Notes: a model not told the origin generated them from the sequence alone. Shown: positions 25,246-34,396, counted from the first letter of the stretch. The stretch is DNA of 64,000 nucleotides from Flavobacterium reichenbachii (GCF_002217435.1 NZ_MUHF01000021.1:71303-135302); one strand, 5' to 3'. Numbers and translations: made by a program.

Positions 25246-25587
25246 TTAAGCTTTAGTAGATTTTAATTTGGCTCTTCTTCTTTCAGCCCATGAAATAGCA
25301 TGTTTGTCTAAACTTACAGTTAAGAAACGCATAACTCTTTCGTCACGTCTAAATTCAGTTTCAAAAGCAACAAGAACTTCTCCAGATACTTTGAACTCAA
25401 ATAAGTGATAAAAACCACTTTTTTTGTTTTGGATTTCGTAAGCCATTTTCTTTAGGCCCCAATCCTCTTTTGATACCATTTCAGCTCCTCTACTAGTAAG
25501 AAATTCTTCAAATTTCGTTACTGTTTCCTTCACCTGAACCTCAGATAAAACGGGATTTAAAATGAAAACAGTTTCATAATGATTCAT
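25246..25587 (-). CDS. rpsF: 30S ribosomal protein S6
   Basis: 113 residues. The protein opens MNHYETVFILNPVLSEVQV and carries KKMAYEIQNKKSGFYHLFEF and FRRDERVMRFLTV, the characteristic S6 strands. S6 forms a heterodimer with S18 in the small subunit. It is the first gene of the three-gene ribosomal operon. The 178-base gap to the divergent response-regulator gene at 25766 must contain both promoters, but I could not place them with confidence. Confidence 0.98.
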   Translation of the reverse strand: MNHYETVFILNPVLSEVQVKETVTKFEEFLTSRGAEMVSKEDWGLKKMAYEIQNKKSGFYHLFEFKVSGEVLVAFETEFRRDERVMRFLTVSLDKHAISWAERRRAKLKSTKA

Positions 25588-25765
25588 AAATACAATATTT
25601 ATTTGTTAAAATTGGGTGCAAAAGTAATCATTAAATTTAAATAAACAATATCTTTTTACATTTATTCGTTATAATGCAAAAAATAACCGCTGACTTTAGT
25701 TTTTTCACTAAATAAATAATACATTTACTATTGCTATCCTAAATTTATTCTAAATTTTAAATATT

Positions 25766-26464
25766 ATGAAGCTAAACTGTGTCGTTGTAGATGATAGTTC
25801 TATACAAAGGACCATTATTGCAAAATTAGTAAATAATCACCCAGGTTTACACTTGGTGGGAGATTTTTCTAATGCAATAGAGGCAAAAAGCTGTATTGCT
25901 TTAAATAATATCGATCTAATATTTCTTGATATTGAGATGCCCGTTATCAATGGCTTTGACTTTCTTGACGGTTTAAAATCTAAACCACAAATTATATTTA
26001 TTACTTCTAAAGCTGAGTACGCTTTAAAAGCATTTGACTATGATGCTACTGACTACCTTCAGAAACCTATTGCAGTTGACCGATTCAACTCTTCCGTAAA
26101 AAGAGCAATTGATATGCATCTTCTTAAAAAAGAAGTTAAAGAAGAAGAAGGCGAACATATATTCATAAAAAGCAATCTTAAGAAACTAAAAATCTTTACA
26201 GCAAAAATCAAATGGATTGAAGCTTTTGGAGATTATGTAAGAGTGGTTACAGAAGACGACAGCAATTTAGTGCTTTCTACAATGAAATCTTTTGAAAATG
26301 ATTTGTCTAAAGATAAATTTATTCGCGTACACAAATCATACATTATCAATATAGACAAAGTAGAGCGTTTTAACAGCAAATTTGCAGAAATTGGCATCAC
26401 AAAAATTCCTTTAAGCAGAAACAAAAAAGAAGATCTTGTCAAAGCACTTTCTACCTCATCTTAG
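25766..26464 (+). CDS. LytTR-family response regulator
   Basis: 232 residues. Residues 1-120 are a receiver domain with the acidic pocket VVDD (about 7-10), phospho-acceptor D55 in LIFLDIEMPVINGFDF, the threonine in FITSKAEYAL and the lysine in LQKPIAVDRF. Residues about 135-230 are a LytTR DNA-binding domain (IKWIEAFGDYVRVVTEDD; FIRVHKSYIIN). It is a cytoplasmic transcription regulator phosphorylated by a sensor kinase. No kinase gene is adjacent, so it is an orphan in this window. It converges with priA, with only 17 bases between stops. Targets are unknown. Confidence 0.92.
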   Translation: MKLNCVVVDDSSIQRTIIAKLVNNHPGLHLVGDFSNAIEAKSCIALNNIDLIFLDIEMPVINGFDFLDGLKSKPQIIFITSKAEYALKAFDYDATDYLQKPIAVDRFNSSVKRAIDMHLLKKEVKEEEGEHIFIKSNLKKLKIFTAKIKWIEAFGDYVRVVTEDDSNLVLSTMKSFENDLSKDKFIRVHKSYIINIDKVERFNSKFAEIGITKIPLSRNKKEDLVKALSTSS

Positions 26465-26481
26465 CAGTTAGTTTTCTGCTT

Positions 26482-28932
26482 TCAATAGAAATCTACGTTA
26501 ATCACAACTTTTATAGCTCTATACTGAGCAACAGCTTCAAAACTATTTAATATTTTCTGAATAGTTTTTTTGGTACCTCCTAAAGGCAGATTCTGTGGTA
26601 TTTTAATCAATATTGTTCGTATATACTCATTCCTGATTCTACTTATTGCAGGCTCTTCCGGACCTAAAACAGGCATACTTAAGTTTTGACTCAAAACCTG
26701 ATACAACCACATTGAGCCTTCCTTCAATTTATCAAAATCCCTGTGCTTTAAAGTTAGTTTTATAATCCTGAAATAAGGCGGATATTTATAGATCTGGCGA
26801 TCATATAATTGTTCTTTATACATTCCTGCATAATTATTTGTAGTAACCTGCTGAATCGTATTATGATTTGGATTATAGGTTTGAATCACTACTTTTCCTT
26901 GTTTTTCAGCTCTTCCCGCTCTTCCTGCAACTTGAGTCATCATTTGATAACTTCTTTCAAAAGCTCTAAAATCAGGATGATGCAGCATATTATCAGCATT
27001 CATAATTCCGACAAGGCTTACATTGTCAAAATCAAGTCCTTTGGCAAGCATTTGAGTTCCAACCAAAATATCTATTTCCCTATTTTTAAAAGCGTCTATG
27101 ATTTTTTCGAAACCAAATTTACCGCGAGTAGTATCCTGATCCATTCTTCCAGTCTTAGCTTTCGGAAAAAGAGATATTAATTCCTGCTCAATCTGCTCGG
27201 TTCCAAATCCTTTTGTTGTTAAATCTATACTCGAACAACTATGGCAATGCGTTGGTTTTGCAATAGCATAACCGCAATAATGGCAACGCAATTGATTTTT
27301 ATGTTTATGAAAAGTCAAACTAACATCGCACTGCTGACAATGAGGCACATGTCCGCAGGTCATACATTCTATAATAGGCGAATAACCTCTTCTGTTTTGA
27401 AATAAAATTACTTGCTCGCCTAATGACAAAGCTTCTGCAATTTCTTCGATTAAAAGATCGCTAAAATGCCCCGTCATTTTTTTTCGAAAATGTTTGTCCT
27501 TTAAATCAACCAAAACGATCTCCGGCATTCTAACGTTGTTATAGCGCTCCTTTAATGATACCAAACCATATTTATCTGTCTGGGTATTAAAATAAGTTTC
27601 TATACTTGGCGTAGCCGAACCTAAAAGTACTTTTGCTTTATGGAAGTTTGCCAAAACCACAGCCGAATCGCGCGCATGATATCGAGGCGCAGGATCAACC
27701 TGTTTAAAAGTCTGTTCGTGCTCTTCGTCTACAATCAATAAACCCAAATCAGCAAATGGAAGAAACAAAGCCGACCTCGCTCCTATTACAATCTGCGCTT
27801 TTTCTGAGTTTTCGAGCGTTTGTCTCCAAACTTCCACTCTTTCGTTATTACTGTATTTAGAATGAAAAACAGCTACTCTATCACCAAAGTGCAGGCGTAA
27901 TCTGGAAACTAATTGCGTTGTAAGCGCAATTTCCGGCAATAAATAAAGCACCTGCCTGCCAAGAAGCAAATACTCTTCGATCAATTTAATATAGATTTCG
28001 GTTTTACCGCTCGAAGTTACACCATGAAGCAGACAGACTTCTTTTTCAATAAGACTTTCTTTAATTGCGGTGAATGCGTTTTCCTGAGCATCACTTAACA
28101 ACAGTTGTTTTTCTGAAACTTTCCCTTCGTAAGAAACTCGGTCGTGCTGAATAAAATATTCCTCGAGAATCTCTTTATCTACCAAAGCCTTTACAGCTGC
28201 AGTGGTTGAACCCGAAACTTCTACCAAGTTTTTAACGGTTACAGGTTTCTTTTCTGAAGCTCTTAATTGAAAATACGCCAAAACAATTTCTTTCTGTTTA
28301 TTAGCGTTTTTAAGAACCTCCAGCAATTGCCCTAAACCTTCATCTGTCTCATATTTACTATGTAACTTAACATAACGAACTAGTTTTGGCTTGTAACTTT
28401 CTTTTATTTCCTCTTCTAAAACAATAATATCTTTTGAAATCATTTTTTGAAGAACAGGAAAGATATTTTTCTTATTCAGGATTGAGATAATATCCTGAAC
28501 TTTAAGAGAACTTTGATGATGTAAAGCTTCATAAATTAAAAATTCATCATCAGAAAGTTCACTGTCATTTACAACTACATCTGGTTTATGCGAAATTATA
28601 GTTTCACTTTCTAATAATAATCCACTCGGAAAAGCACCGCGATACACATCACCAATGCCGCACATATAATAATTTGCAATCCAAAGCCAGTGTTTGATCT
28701 GTATTTCTGTCGCTATTGGTTTTTCGTCCAAAATCTGATGAATTTCTTTGGCTTCATATAGATTTGGTGCATTTTCATGAATATCCAAAACCAAACCTGT
28801 ATACATTTTACTTTTACCAAAAGGTACCGCAACCCGCATTCCTTTTTTGATAAAATGAAATTCAGTTTCAGAAATACGGTAAGTAAATGTTTTAGCTAAA
28901 GAAAGCGGTAAAATAACTTCGACGAAATACAT
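26482..28932 (-). CDS. priA: Primosomal protein N' (PriA helicase)
   Basis: 816 residues, full length. PriA recognises stalled forks and D-loops and reloads the replicative helicase. Visible features: the N-terminal 3'-DNA-binding domain (YFVEVILPLSLAKTFTYRI), Walker A in LLHGVTSSGKTEIYIKL, Walker B DEEH in LIVDEEHEQTFKQ, paired zinc-binding CxxC motifs (CMTCGHVPHCQQC; CHYCGY; CHSC), and helicase motif VI QVAGRAGRAEKQGK. It is the last gene of a same-strand run starting at nadC and begins 24 bases after the beta-lactamase stop. Confidence 0.98.
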   Translation of the reverse strand: MYFVEVILPLSLAKTFTYRISETEFHFIKKGMRVAVPFGKSKMYTGLVLDIHENAPNLYEAKEIHQILDEKPIATEIQIKHWLWIANYYMCGIGDVYRGAFPSGLLLESETIISHKPDVVVNDSELSDDEFLIYEALHHQSSLKVQDIISILNKKNIFPVLQKMISKDIIVLEEEIKESYKPKLVRYVKLHSKYETDEGLGQLLEVLKNANKQKEIVLAYFQLRASEKKPVTVKNLVEVSGSTTAAVKALVDKEILEEYFIQHDRVSYEGKVSEKQLLLSDAQENAFTAIKESLIEKEVCLLHGVTSSGKTEIYIKLIEEYLLLGRQVLYLLPEIALTTQLVSRLRLHFGDRVAVFHSKYSNNERVEVWRQTLENSEKAQIVIGARSALFLPFADLGLLIVDEEHEQTFKQVDPAPRYHARDSAVVLANFHKAKVLLGSATPSIETYFNTQTDKYGLVSLKERYNNVRMPEIVLVDLKDKHFRKKMTGHFSDLLIEEIAEALSLGEQVILFQNRRGYSPIIECMTCGHVPHCQQCDVSLTFHKHKNQLRCHYCGYAIAKPTHCHSCSSIDLTTKGFGTEQIEQELISLFPKAKTGRMDQDTTRGKFGFEKIIDAFKNREIDILVGTQMLAKGLDFDNVSLVGIMNADNMLHHPDFRAFERSYQMMTQVAGRAGRAEKQGKVVIQTYNPNHNTIQQVTTNNYAGMYKEQLYDRQIYKYPPYFRIIKLTLKHRDFDKLKEGSMWLYQVLSQNLSMPVLGPEEPAISRIRNEYIRTILIKIPQNLPLGGTKKTIQKILNSFEAVAQYRAIKVVINVDFY

Positions 28933-28956
28933 GTAAAGATTTTATAGTCTGTAAAA

Positions 28957-29712
28957 TTACTTTTTATTTAATTTCTGAGACGCATTTGCAGTATTATATT
29001 CCTGCACTAATTTTAAAGTATGACTAAGAGATGCTGTATCAACCCAATCTTCGTGTCCGGGAATAATAAATTTCGGACTTTTAAATTTAGCCTGGACTTT
29101 TTTTATTGATTTCTCCCATTCTTTTACATCAGAATCGGCAAGATAACCCAAATCTTTTGCCTCGGCACTTTTTATAAAACAAGCGCCATAAAGCACTTTT
29201 TCTTTGGCAAACCACACCACAATATTATCCGATGCATGCCCTTTTCCGGGATAAAATACTTCAAACTGATGCTGGCCAACTGTAAATATAGTGTCATTTG
29301 GAACTATAAACTCAGCCCTTGCTTTATTCTCTTTCTTTAAAATTTGATCGGTAAGCTTCCCAGTATAAGTTTTAATTCCTTTTTGTTTATAAAACCCAAT
29401 ACCTCCAGCTCTATCATCATGAGAATGTGTGGCAAAACACATAACAACCTCTTTATTATGTTTTGCTTTTATGGTATCTAATAAAGGCTGAAATTGTGTT
29501 TCATCCCAAGGCGCATCAAACAAAACAACACCCTTTTCTGTTATAAGATACAGCGCATTGGCAGAAATCTGGGTTCCGTTGTAATCATGAAACGTTTTAT
29601 AAACATAAAAGTCACCTGTTAGATGACTTATTTGTAATGGTGAATTCTTAGTTTGTCCGAAGCTGTTTGAAAGAATCGCTAAGAAAAAAAATATCGATAC
29701 TAATTTTTGCAT
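28957..29712 (-). CDS. bla: Subclass B1 metallo-beta-lactamase (JOHN/IND/BlaB-like)
   Basis: 251 residues with a signal peptide ending NSFGQ. All B1 zinc ligands are present: H96, H98 and D100 in ATHSHDDRAGG; H159 in YPGKGHASDN; C178 in YGACFIKS; and H220 in IPGHEDW. K181, three residues after the cysteine, is the B1 substrate-binding lysine. The family hydrolyses most beta-lactams, including carbapenems, in the periplasm. F. johnsoniae is known to carry the related JOHN-1 enzyme. The gene sits between DUF2147 (20 bases) and priA (24 bases) with no mobile element, so it looks intrinsic. Actual resistance depends on expression. Confidence 0.93.
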   Translation of the reverse strand: MQKLVSIFFFLAILSNSFGQTKNSPLQISHLTGDFYVYKTFHDYNGTQISANALYLITEKGVVLFDAPWDETQFQPLLDTIKAKHNKEVVMCFATHSHDDRAGGIGFYKQKGIKTYTGKLTDQILKKENKARAEFIVPNDTIFTVGQHQFEVFYPGKGHASDNIVVWFAKEKVLYGACFIKSAEAKDLGYLADSDVKEWEKSIKKVQAKFKSPKFIIPGHEDWVDTASLSHTLKLVQEYNTANASQKLNKK

Positions 29713-29732
29713 TTTATTATTTTGCTAAAATT

Positions 29733-30164
29733 CTAGTTTTTTGCTCGAGTCCAATATTGCGTTCTTCCCATAATTGCAACTCCAACATAACCGCGAAGTT
29801 TTAATTTATCAGCAGATTCTAATGTAATATAACATTTATATTTTTTACCGGTTGTAGGATCCAGAATAGAACCTCCATTGTATTCGTCACCGTCTTTTTT
29901 AAGACCATTTATAATAACCATTCCTAAAATTGGTTTGTTTTTTTCAGATCCCTCACATTTTGCACATACATCATTCTTGTGGTTGGCACGCAGTATCTCT
30001 ACTACTTTACCATATATTTTTCCAGATTTCTCATAAATTTCTACAACAGATTTGGCCTCACCAGTTTCGTCATCAATGGTTTTCCATTTCCCAATTACAC
30101 TTTGGCTTTGAATTGTGCCCAATGTCAAAAAGAACACACCGATCGTTAACATCCAATTTTTCAT
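29733..30164 (-). CDS. DUF2147 domain secreted protein
   Basis: 143 residues. A signal peptide (MKNWMLTIGVFFLTLGTIQSQ) is followed by a DUF2147 domain: VIGKWKTIDDETGEAKSVVE, the CAKCEGSEKNKPILG segment with two close cysteines, and KLKLRGYVGVAIMGRTQYW near the end. DUF2147 is a small beta-barrel domain resembling lipocalins, exported to the periplasm, with no assigned reaction. It starts 4 bases after the YihY stop and ends 20 bases before the beta-lactamase start, so it is in the same transcription run. Any link with the lactamase is only positional. Confidence 0.88.
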   Translation of the reverse strand: MKNWMLTIGVFFLTLGTIQSQSVIGKWKTIDDETGEAKSVVEIYEKSGKIYGKVVEILRANHKNDVCAKCEGSEKNKPILGMVIINGLKKDGDEYNGGSILDPTTGKKYKCYITLESADKLKLRGYVGVAIMGRTQYWTRAKN

Positions 30165-30168
30165 AATA

Positions 30169-31089
30169 TTATTTGTTTTTTTGTTTCAATTTTCTGACAG
30201 AAGCATTCAATTCGAACCCCAAAAGCAGAATCATACAGTTTATCCAAATATAAAACATTAGAATTAATAAAGTCCCAATAGAACCATAAAGTTCGTTGTA
30301 TTTTGAGAATTTTATAACCCAAATCCCAAAAAAGAACGAAGATATAACAATTAAAACCGTTGTAAAAACAGAACCAATACTGATAAAAGGAACTTTATTG
30401 TACTGTTTAGTGCCGTAACGAAGTAATATTGAAGTTGTTATTAAAATCATCAGCATAACAAACAAATAACGCCCTAAAATGATGAGCGGAATATTATCAC
30501 TAAGCACATCCTGAATAATCGTTTTTTGAATAAAAACCTCAAAAACAACAATTATAGCTACAGTTACAAACAAAATAATAGTCATTACCAAAGAAATAGC
30601 CAACGCTACAATATATTGACTAAAAAAACCGCGTTTATCAAAAACATGTTTTGAAGATTCGAAACCGCTTAGAATTCCATTAATTCCATTTGCCATTAAA
30701 AAAATAGAAAGTAAAAAACCCGAGGACAATAATCCGGAATGACTATTATTTAAAATATCACTGATAATTTTACTAATAGCATCGTATGTATTTGGCGGAA
30801 CTCCCTGCTGTACAAACAATAAAAAATCGGCCTGAAATCCTTCAATCGGGATAAAAGGTATTAAGTTCAAAATAAACAAAGTAAACGGAAATAAAGCCAT
30901 AAAAAAGCTAAAAGAAACCGCGCTGGCATGATACGAAAACGCACCTTCAAGAATACCTAAAGTATACATTTCGAGTAAATCATAGAGCGAAAATCCTTCC
31001 AGCCAAGGCAGTTTTATTTTCTTAAAAATCCGAATTATTGAACGTAATATCGGAATTCTTTCAATTCGATCCTCTATCTCTTGAGACAT
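30169..31089 (-). CDS. YihY/BrkB family inner-membrane protein
   Basis: 306 residues with about six transmembrane segments and a short cytoplasmic N-terminus. Family motifs are SYHASAVSFSFFMALFPFTL near the first membrane segment, the internal ANGINGILSGFESSKHVFDK, and YGSIGTLLILMFYIWINCMI near the C-terminus. The family was once annotated as ribonuclease BN, which is now known to be wrong. Its role is unresolved. The start lies 88 bases after nadC, and the gap contains a palindromic repeat (31108-31136). It overlaps functionally with nothing else in the operon that I can see. Confidence 0.9.
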   Translation of the reverse strand: MSQEIEDRIERIPILRSIIRIFKKIKLPWLEGFSLYDLLEMYTLGILEGAFSYHASAVSFSFFMALFPFTLFILNLIPFIPIEGFQADFLLFVQQGVPPNTYDAISKIISDILNNSHSGLLSSGFLLSIFLMANGINGILSGFESSKHVFDKRGFFSQYIVALAISLVMTIILFVTVAIIVVFEVFIQKTIIQDVLSDNIPLIILGRYLFVMLMILITTSILLRYGTKQYNKVPFISIGSVFTTVLIVISSFFFGIWVIKFSKYNELYGSIGTLLILMFYIWINCMILLLGFELNASVRKLKQKNK

Positions 31090-31107
31090 ATTTAGTTAGA
31101 TTTTTAG

Positions 31108-31136
31108 TCCCGATCCCGAAATTTCGAGACAGGATA
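31108..31136. repeat. CCCGAAATTTCG palindromic repeat, copy 1
   Basis: The sequence around CCCGAAATTTCGAG is an imperfect palindrome with arms TCCCGATC and its near-complement GACAGGAT. A related copy with the same GAAATTTCG core and the same following ATAGATTTTA lies at 46866-46900. Confidence 0.55.
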
Positions 31137-31177
31137 GATTTTAGACTTCTTAGATTTTTTAAATTAATTATTATGAT

Positions 31178-32035
31178 TTAAAAAGCCTTCAAACTCAAAT
31201 CCATATTATAAATCGAATGCGTTAACGCTCCCGATGATATATAATTAACACCGCACAGAGCATATTCACGAATGGTTTTTTCGTTGATGTTTCCAGAAGA
31301 TTCTGTCTGGCATTTTGTACCAATCAATTCTACGGCAGTTTTAGTATCTTCATAATTAAAATTATCGATCAGAATTCTATGTACGCCGTCACTCTGCAGA
31401 ATTTCTCTAATTTCATCTAAGTCTCTGGCTTCAACAATAATTTTTAAATCCAGATTATTTTCTTTCAAAAATGCTTTAGTTTTCTTAATCGCCAGCGTAA
31501 TACCACCAGCAAAATCAATGTGATTGTCTTTTAGCATTATCATATCATAAAGAGCAAAACGATGATTTTCTCCTCCGCCAATTTTTACTGCCCATTTCTC
31601 TGCTACTCTATAATTTGGAGTTGTTTTACGGGTATCTAATATTTTAGCGCCAGTACCTTCCAGCAATTGTGCATATTGATTTGTTTTTGTAGCAATTGCA
31701 GACATACGCTGCATTGTATTCAAAACTACTCTTTCTGCTTTTAAGATAGACTGCGAACTGCCTGAAACTTCAAAAACAACTTCTCCATATTCTACAGGTG
31801 TGCCGTCTTCAATAAACGTTTTAACTTTTAACGAAGGATCTACATGTTCAAAAATCATTTTTGCCAATTCTACACCCGCAATAATACCTTGATCTTTTAC
31901 TAATAATTTAGCCTGGCCATGCGCCGCTTCTGGAATACATGCCAACGAGCTGTAATCGCCAGGACCCACATCTTCTCGAATAGCATTACTGATTAATAAT
32001 TTTAATTCGGCTTGAAATTGTACTTCGCTAATCAT
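31178..32035 (-). CDS. nadC: Nicotinate-nucleotide diphosphorylase (carboxylating)
   Basis: 285 residues, normal length. The enzyme turns quinolinate and PRPP into nicotinate mononucleotide in de novo NAD synthesis. Recognisable blocks are EDVGPGDYSSLACIP, the ERVVLNTMQRMSAIAT helix, the PRPP/quinolinate loop LDTRKTTPNYRVAEKWAVKI, GGGENHRFALYDMIMLKDNH, and the C-terminal barrel IIVEARDLDEI with VNYISSGALTHS. It appears to be the first gene of the leftward run to priA. Its upstream region (32036-32380) carries a dispersed repeat element. Confidence 0.97.
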   Translation of the reverse strand: MISEVQFQAELKLLISNAIREDVGPGDYSSLACIPEAAHGQAKLLVKDQGIIAGVELAKMIFEHVDPSLKVKTFIEDGTPVEYGEVVFEVSGSSQSILKAERVVLNTMQRMSAIATKTNQYAQLLEGTGAKILDTRKTTPNYRVAEKWAVKIGGGENHRFALYDMIMLKDNHIDFAGGITLAIKKTKAFLKENNLDLKIIVEARDLDEIREILQSDGVHRILIDNFNYEDTKTAVELIGTKCQTESSGNINEKTIREYALCGVNYISSGALTHSIYNMDLSLKAF

Positions 32036-32157
32036 TTTTATACATTTTATGAGATGCTAAAATAGGATTTATTTTGTGGATTTGAAAGTTTCGCTAATAT
32101 GAAAAGTTTATTACTAACTAAATTTTCCATCAAAGTTATCTAGAAAACCTCATTTTT

Positions 32158-32311
32158 TTAACACATAAAAACATAGAATTAGAATTCGCTCAAAAAGGCG
32201 TTTCACTTGCATTAATTCACATAGTTCACAGTTTCAGTCATACTTTAAAATCTAGATTTTTTTTTAAACTCTTAATTTTAGTTTATAAAAAGTTTGTCTC
32301 TATGCGTTTAA
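32158..32311. repeat. Dispersed element with inverted ends, copy 1 (about 154 bp)
   Basis: The left end TTAACACATAAAAACATAG and the right end CTCTATGCGTTTAAT are degenerate inverted copies. The core AAAAGGCGTTTCACTT followed by AATTCACATAG (32193-32224) matches, in opposite orientation, the core at 38333-38364. It makes up most of the 345-base gap between nadC and the gene at 32381. The rest of that gap shows only a candidate promoter. No open reading frame is inside. Confidence 0.65.
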
Positions 32312-32352
32312 TTTTTCTAGTTAAATCTAACTCGCCAATTAAAAACATTAAA

Positions 32353-32360
32353 TATCTTTG
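32353..32360 (+). promoter_or_regulatory. Candidate -7 promoter element
   Basis: TATCTTTG matches TAnnTTTG and ends 20 bases before the ATG at 32381. No matching -33 box was seen. Confidence 0.4.
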
Positions 32361-32380
32361 AGGTTCATTCAAACAAAACT

Positions 32381-33481
32381 ATGGGATTAATCAAAGATAT
32401 TTATTCGGTTGCTTTTTACGAAAAATTTGGTCAGGCTGTCGCCGAAGTACATCCATCATTCGATAAACAGAAATTTATTGAAACGATTTATGAAGGCGAT
32501 TTTGCTCAAAAAGAGTGGAAAGAACGAATGAAACATACGACAGTTGTTTTACATCAGTTTATGCCTGAAAATTTCCCGGAAACCGTTGTTTTAATTGACA
32601 AAATCATCGAAAATTTAAAGAAAAATAAATTCACAGAAGGAAATCTGGCTTTTATCTTTTTTGCCGATTATATCGAAATGTACGGGTTAGATGATTTTAA
32701 AACTTCGGCGAAAGCCTTTGTCTCTATTACCCAATTTATTAGCTGTGAATTTGCTGTTCGTCCTTTTATTTTAAAATATAAAGAACAAATGATTGATGAA
32801 ATGACAAAATGGTCTTTTCATGAAAATCATCATGTACGCAGATTAGCCAGCGAAGGTTCGCGACCAAGATTACCGTGGGCAATGGCGATTCCGTTTCTAA
32901 AAAAAGATCCTTCTTCTATTCTTCCTATTTTAGAAAATCTTAAAAATGATCCTTCAGAATATGTTCGAAGAAGTGTTGCCAACAACTTAAATGATATCGC
33001 AAAAGACAATCCACAGATTGTGTTAGAAACCGCTAATAAATGGAAAGGCCACAGTAAAGAAACTGACGCGATTATCAAACACGGCTGTCGAACTCTACTA
33101 AAACAAGGTCATCCTGAAATCCTGAGCCATTATGGTTTAGAAAGTACTAATATCGAGCTTTCATCATTTGAAATTAAAACACCAATCGTAAAAATTGGAG
33201 ATTATCTGCAGTTTCAATTTCATTTAAACAATAAAAATGAAGAAGCAAAAACGATTCGTTTAGAATATGCCGTTCATTACAAAAAATCGAAAGGACATTT
33301 GGCAAAAAAAGTTTTTAAAATCAGTGAGAAAATCTATCAGCCAAATCAACTCATTAAAGTGGATCGAAACCAATCTTTTAAACTCATAACCACTCGCGTT
33401 TTTCATACTGGAGTGCATCAATTGTCGATCATTATTAACGGAACAGAGAGTGAAGTTTTGGATTTTGAATTGATTAAATAA
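32381..33481 (+). CDS. DNA alkylation repair protein (AlkD/AlkC-like HEAT-repeat protein)
   Basis: 366 residues. The N-terminal 260 residues are an all-helical HEAT-like solenoid with the motifs HHVRRLASEGSRPRLPWAMA and DPSEYVRRSVANNLNDIAKD, followed by LETANKWKGHSKETDAIIKH and CRTLLKQGHPE. These are typical of AlkC-like members of the DNA alkylation repair family. The C-terminal 100 residues form a separate beta-rich domain (QFQFHLNNKNEEAKTIRLEY), which suggests the long AlkC-type architecture. Such glycosylases remove N3- and N7-alkylpurines. The protein is cytoplasmic, with no signal. The next gene follows after 28 bases. Confidence 0.88.
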   Translation: MGLIKDIYSVAFYEKFGQAVAEVHPSFDKQKFIETIYEGDFAQKEWKERMKHTTVVLHQFMPENFPETVVLIDKIIENLKKNKFTEGNLAFIFFADYIEMYGLDDFKTSAKAFVSITQFISCEFAVRPFILKYKEQMIDEMTKWSFHENHHVRRLASEGSRPRLPWAMAIPFLKKDPSSILPILENLKNDPSEYVRRSVANNLNDIAKDNPQIVLETANKWKGHSKETDAIIKHGCRTLLKQGHPEILSHYGLESTNIELSSFEIKTPIVKIGDYLQFQFHLNNKNEEAKTIRLEYAVHYKKSKGHLAKKVFKISEKIYQPNQLIKVDRNQSFKLITTRVFHTGVHQLSIIINGTESEVLDFELIK

Positions 33482-33509
33482 ATATTAAATTATAACCTAA
33501 AAAATTAAA

Positions 33510-34265
33510 ATGATATTTCCTGATTATTTAATAGAATTTGAAAGTGACTTATTAAAATACAAGTTAGACTACATTAAAATTGGAGCTAAACCAATAGAAA
33601 AAGAAGCAGTTTTAGATTTTACTCAAAGTAAATTTTTAGGGAAACCATATTTGCCAATTGGATTTGAATACCCTAAAGACAATTCCGGAAAACCAATGGT
33701 TTTATTAACACAATTAAATTTTTCTGAAATTCCGCAATTAGAAAATTATCCAGAAAAAGGAATCTTACAATTTTATATTCCAAGTGAAGATTGGTATGAT
33801 ATGGCTGAATACGAAGTTATATATCATGAAGAAATAAAGAATAATGAAACCAATTTTGAATTTTTAACTGATGATTTATATGAAGATTTTCCAGTTTATT
33901 GTGAACATAGCTTAGTTTTTTCAAAACAAGAAGAATATGGTGGCAGTGAAGATTTTAGATTTGATTTTTCTTTTAATGGTTTGGATTTTTGGGAATTTCG
34001 AGATAAATTAAATAAAACGCAACACGAAGAACTCGATAAATTCTTTTATAATGTTGGACATAAAATTGGAGGTTATGCTTACTTTACTCAAGGAGATCCA
34101 AGAGATTACAATAATGCCTCTAAGGATGATATTTTACTTCTTCAAATTGATATCGATGAACAAATTATGTTTGGTGATAGCGGAGTTGCAAATTTCTTTA
34201 TAAACAAAGAAGATTTAATTCATAGGAGATTTGAAAAAGCATATTTCACTTGGGATTGCTGTTAA
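33510..34265 (+). CDS. YwqG family protein (DUF1963)
   Basis: 251 residues, acidic and soluble, with no signal. The family pattern is visible: SKFLGKPYLPIGFEYPKD near the N-terminus, then MVLLTQLNFSEIPQLENYPEKGILQFYI, a central EYGGSEDF, and a C-terminal GGYAYFTQGDPRD with LLLQIDIDEQIMFGDSGVANFFI. This matches YwqG/DUF1963, which has a known fold but no established activity. It follows the DNA-repair gene by 28 bases and may be co-transcribed. Its base composition is AT-richer than its neighbours. Confidence 0.88.
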   Translation: MIFPDYLIEFESDLLKYKLDYIKIGAKPIEKEAVLDFTQSKFLGKPYLPIGFEYPKDNSGKPMVLLTQLNFSEIPQLENYPEKGILQFYIPSEDWYDMAEYEVIYHEEIKNNETNFEFLTDDLYEDFPVYCEHSLVFSKQEEYGGSEDFRFDFSFNGLDFWEFRDKLNKTQHEELDKFFYNVGHKIGGYAYFTQGDPRDYNNASKDDILLLQIDIDEQIMFGDSGVANFFINKEDLIHRRFEKAYFTWDCC

Positions 34266-34396
34266 TCAAACAAATAACAATAAACTCAGAGATTTTCTTT
34301 ATTTTTATAAATCCAAAAACAATTTTTCTTAATCTAAATTAAGTTACAGATTTCTATCACCACTGTAATTTTGTTTCAAATCAAATTAAAATAACC

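Noticed and set aside
28957..29712. Beta-lactamase as a recently acquired mobile resistance gene
   Set aside because: No attC site, insertion sequence, integrase or composition shift is visible, and spacing to neighbours is operon-like.
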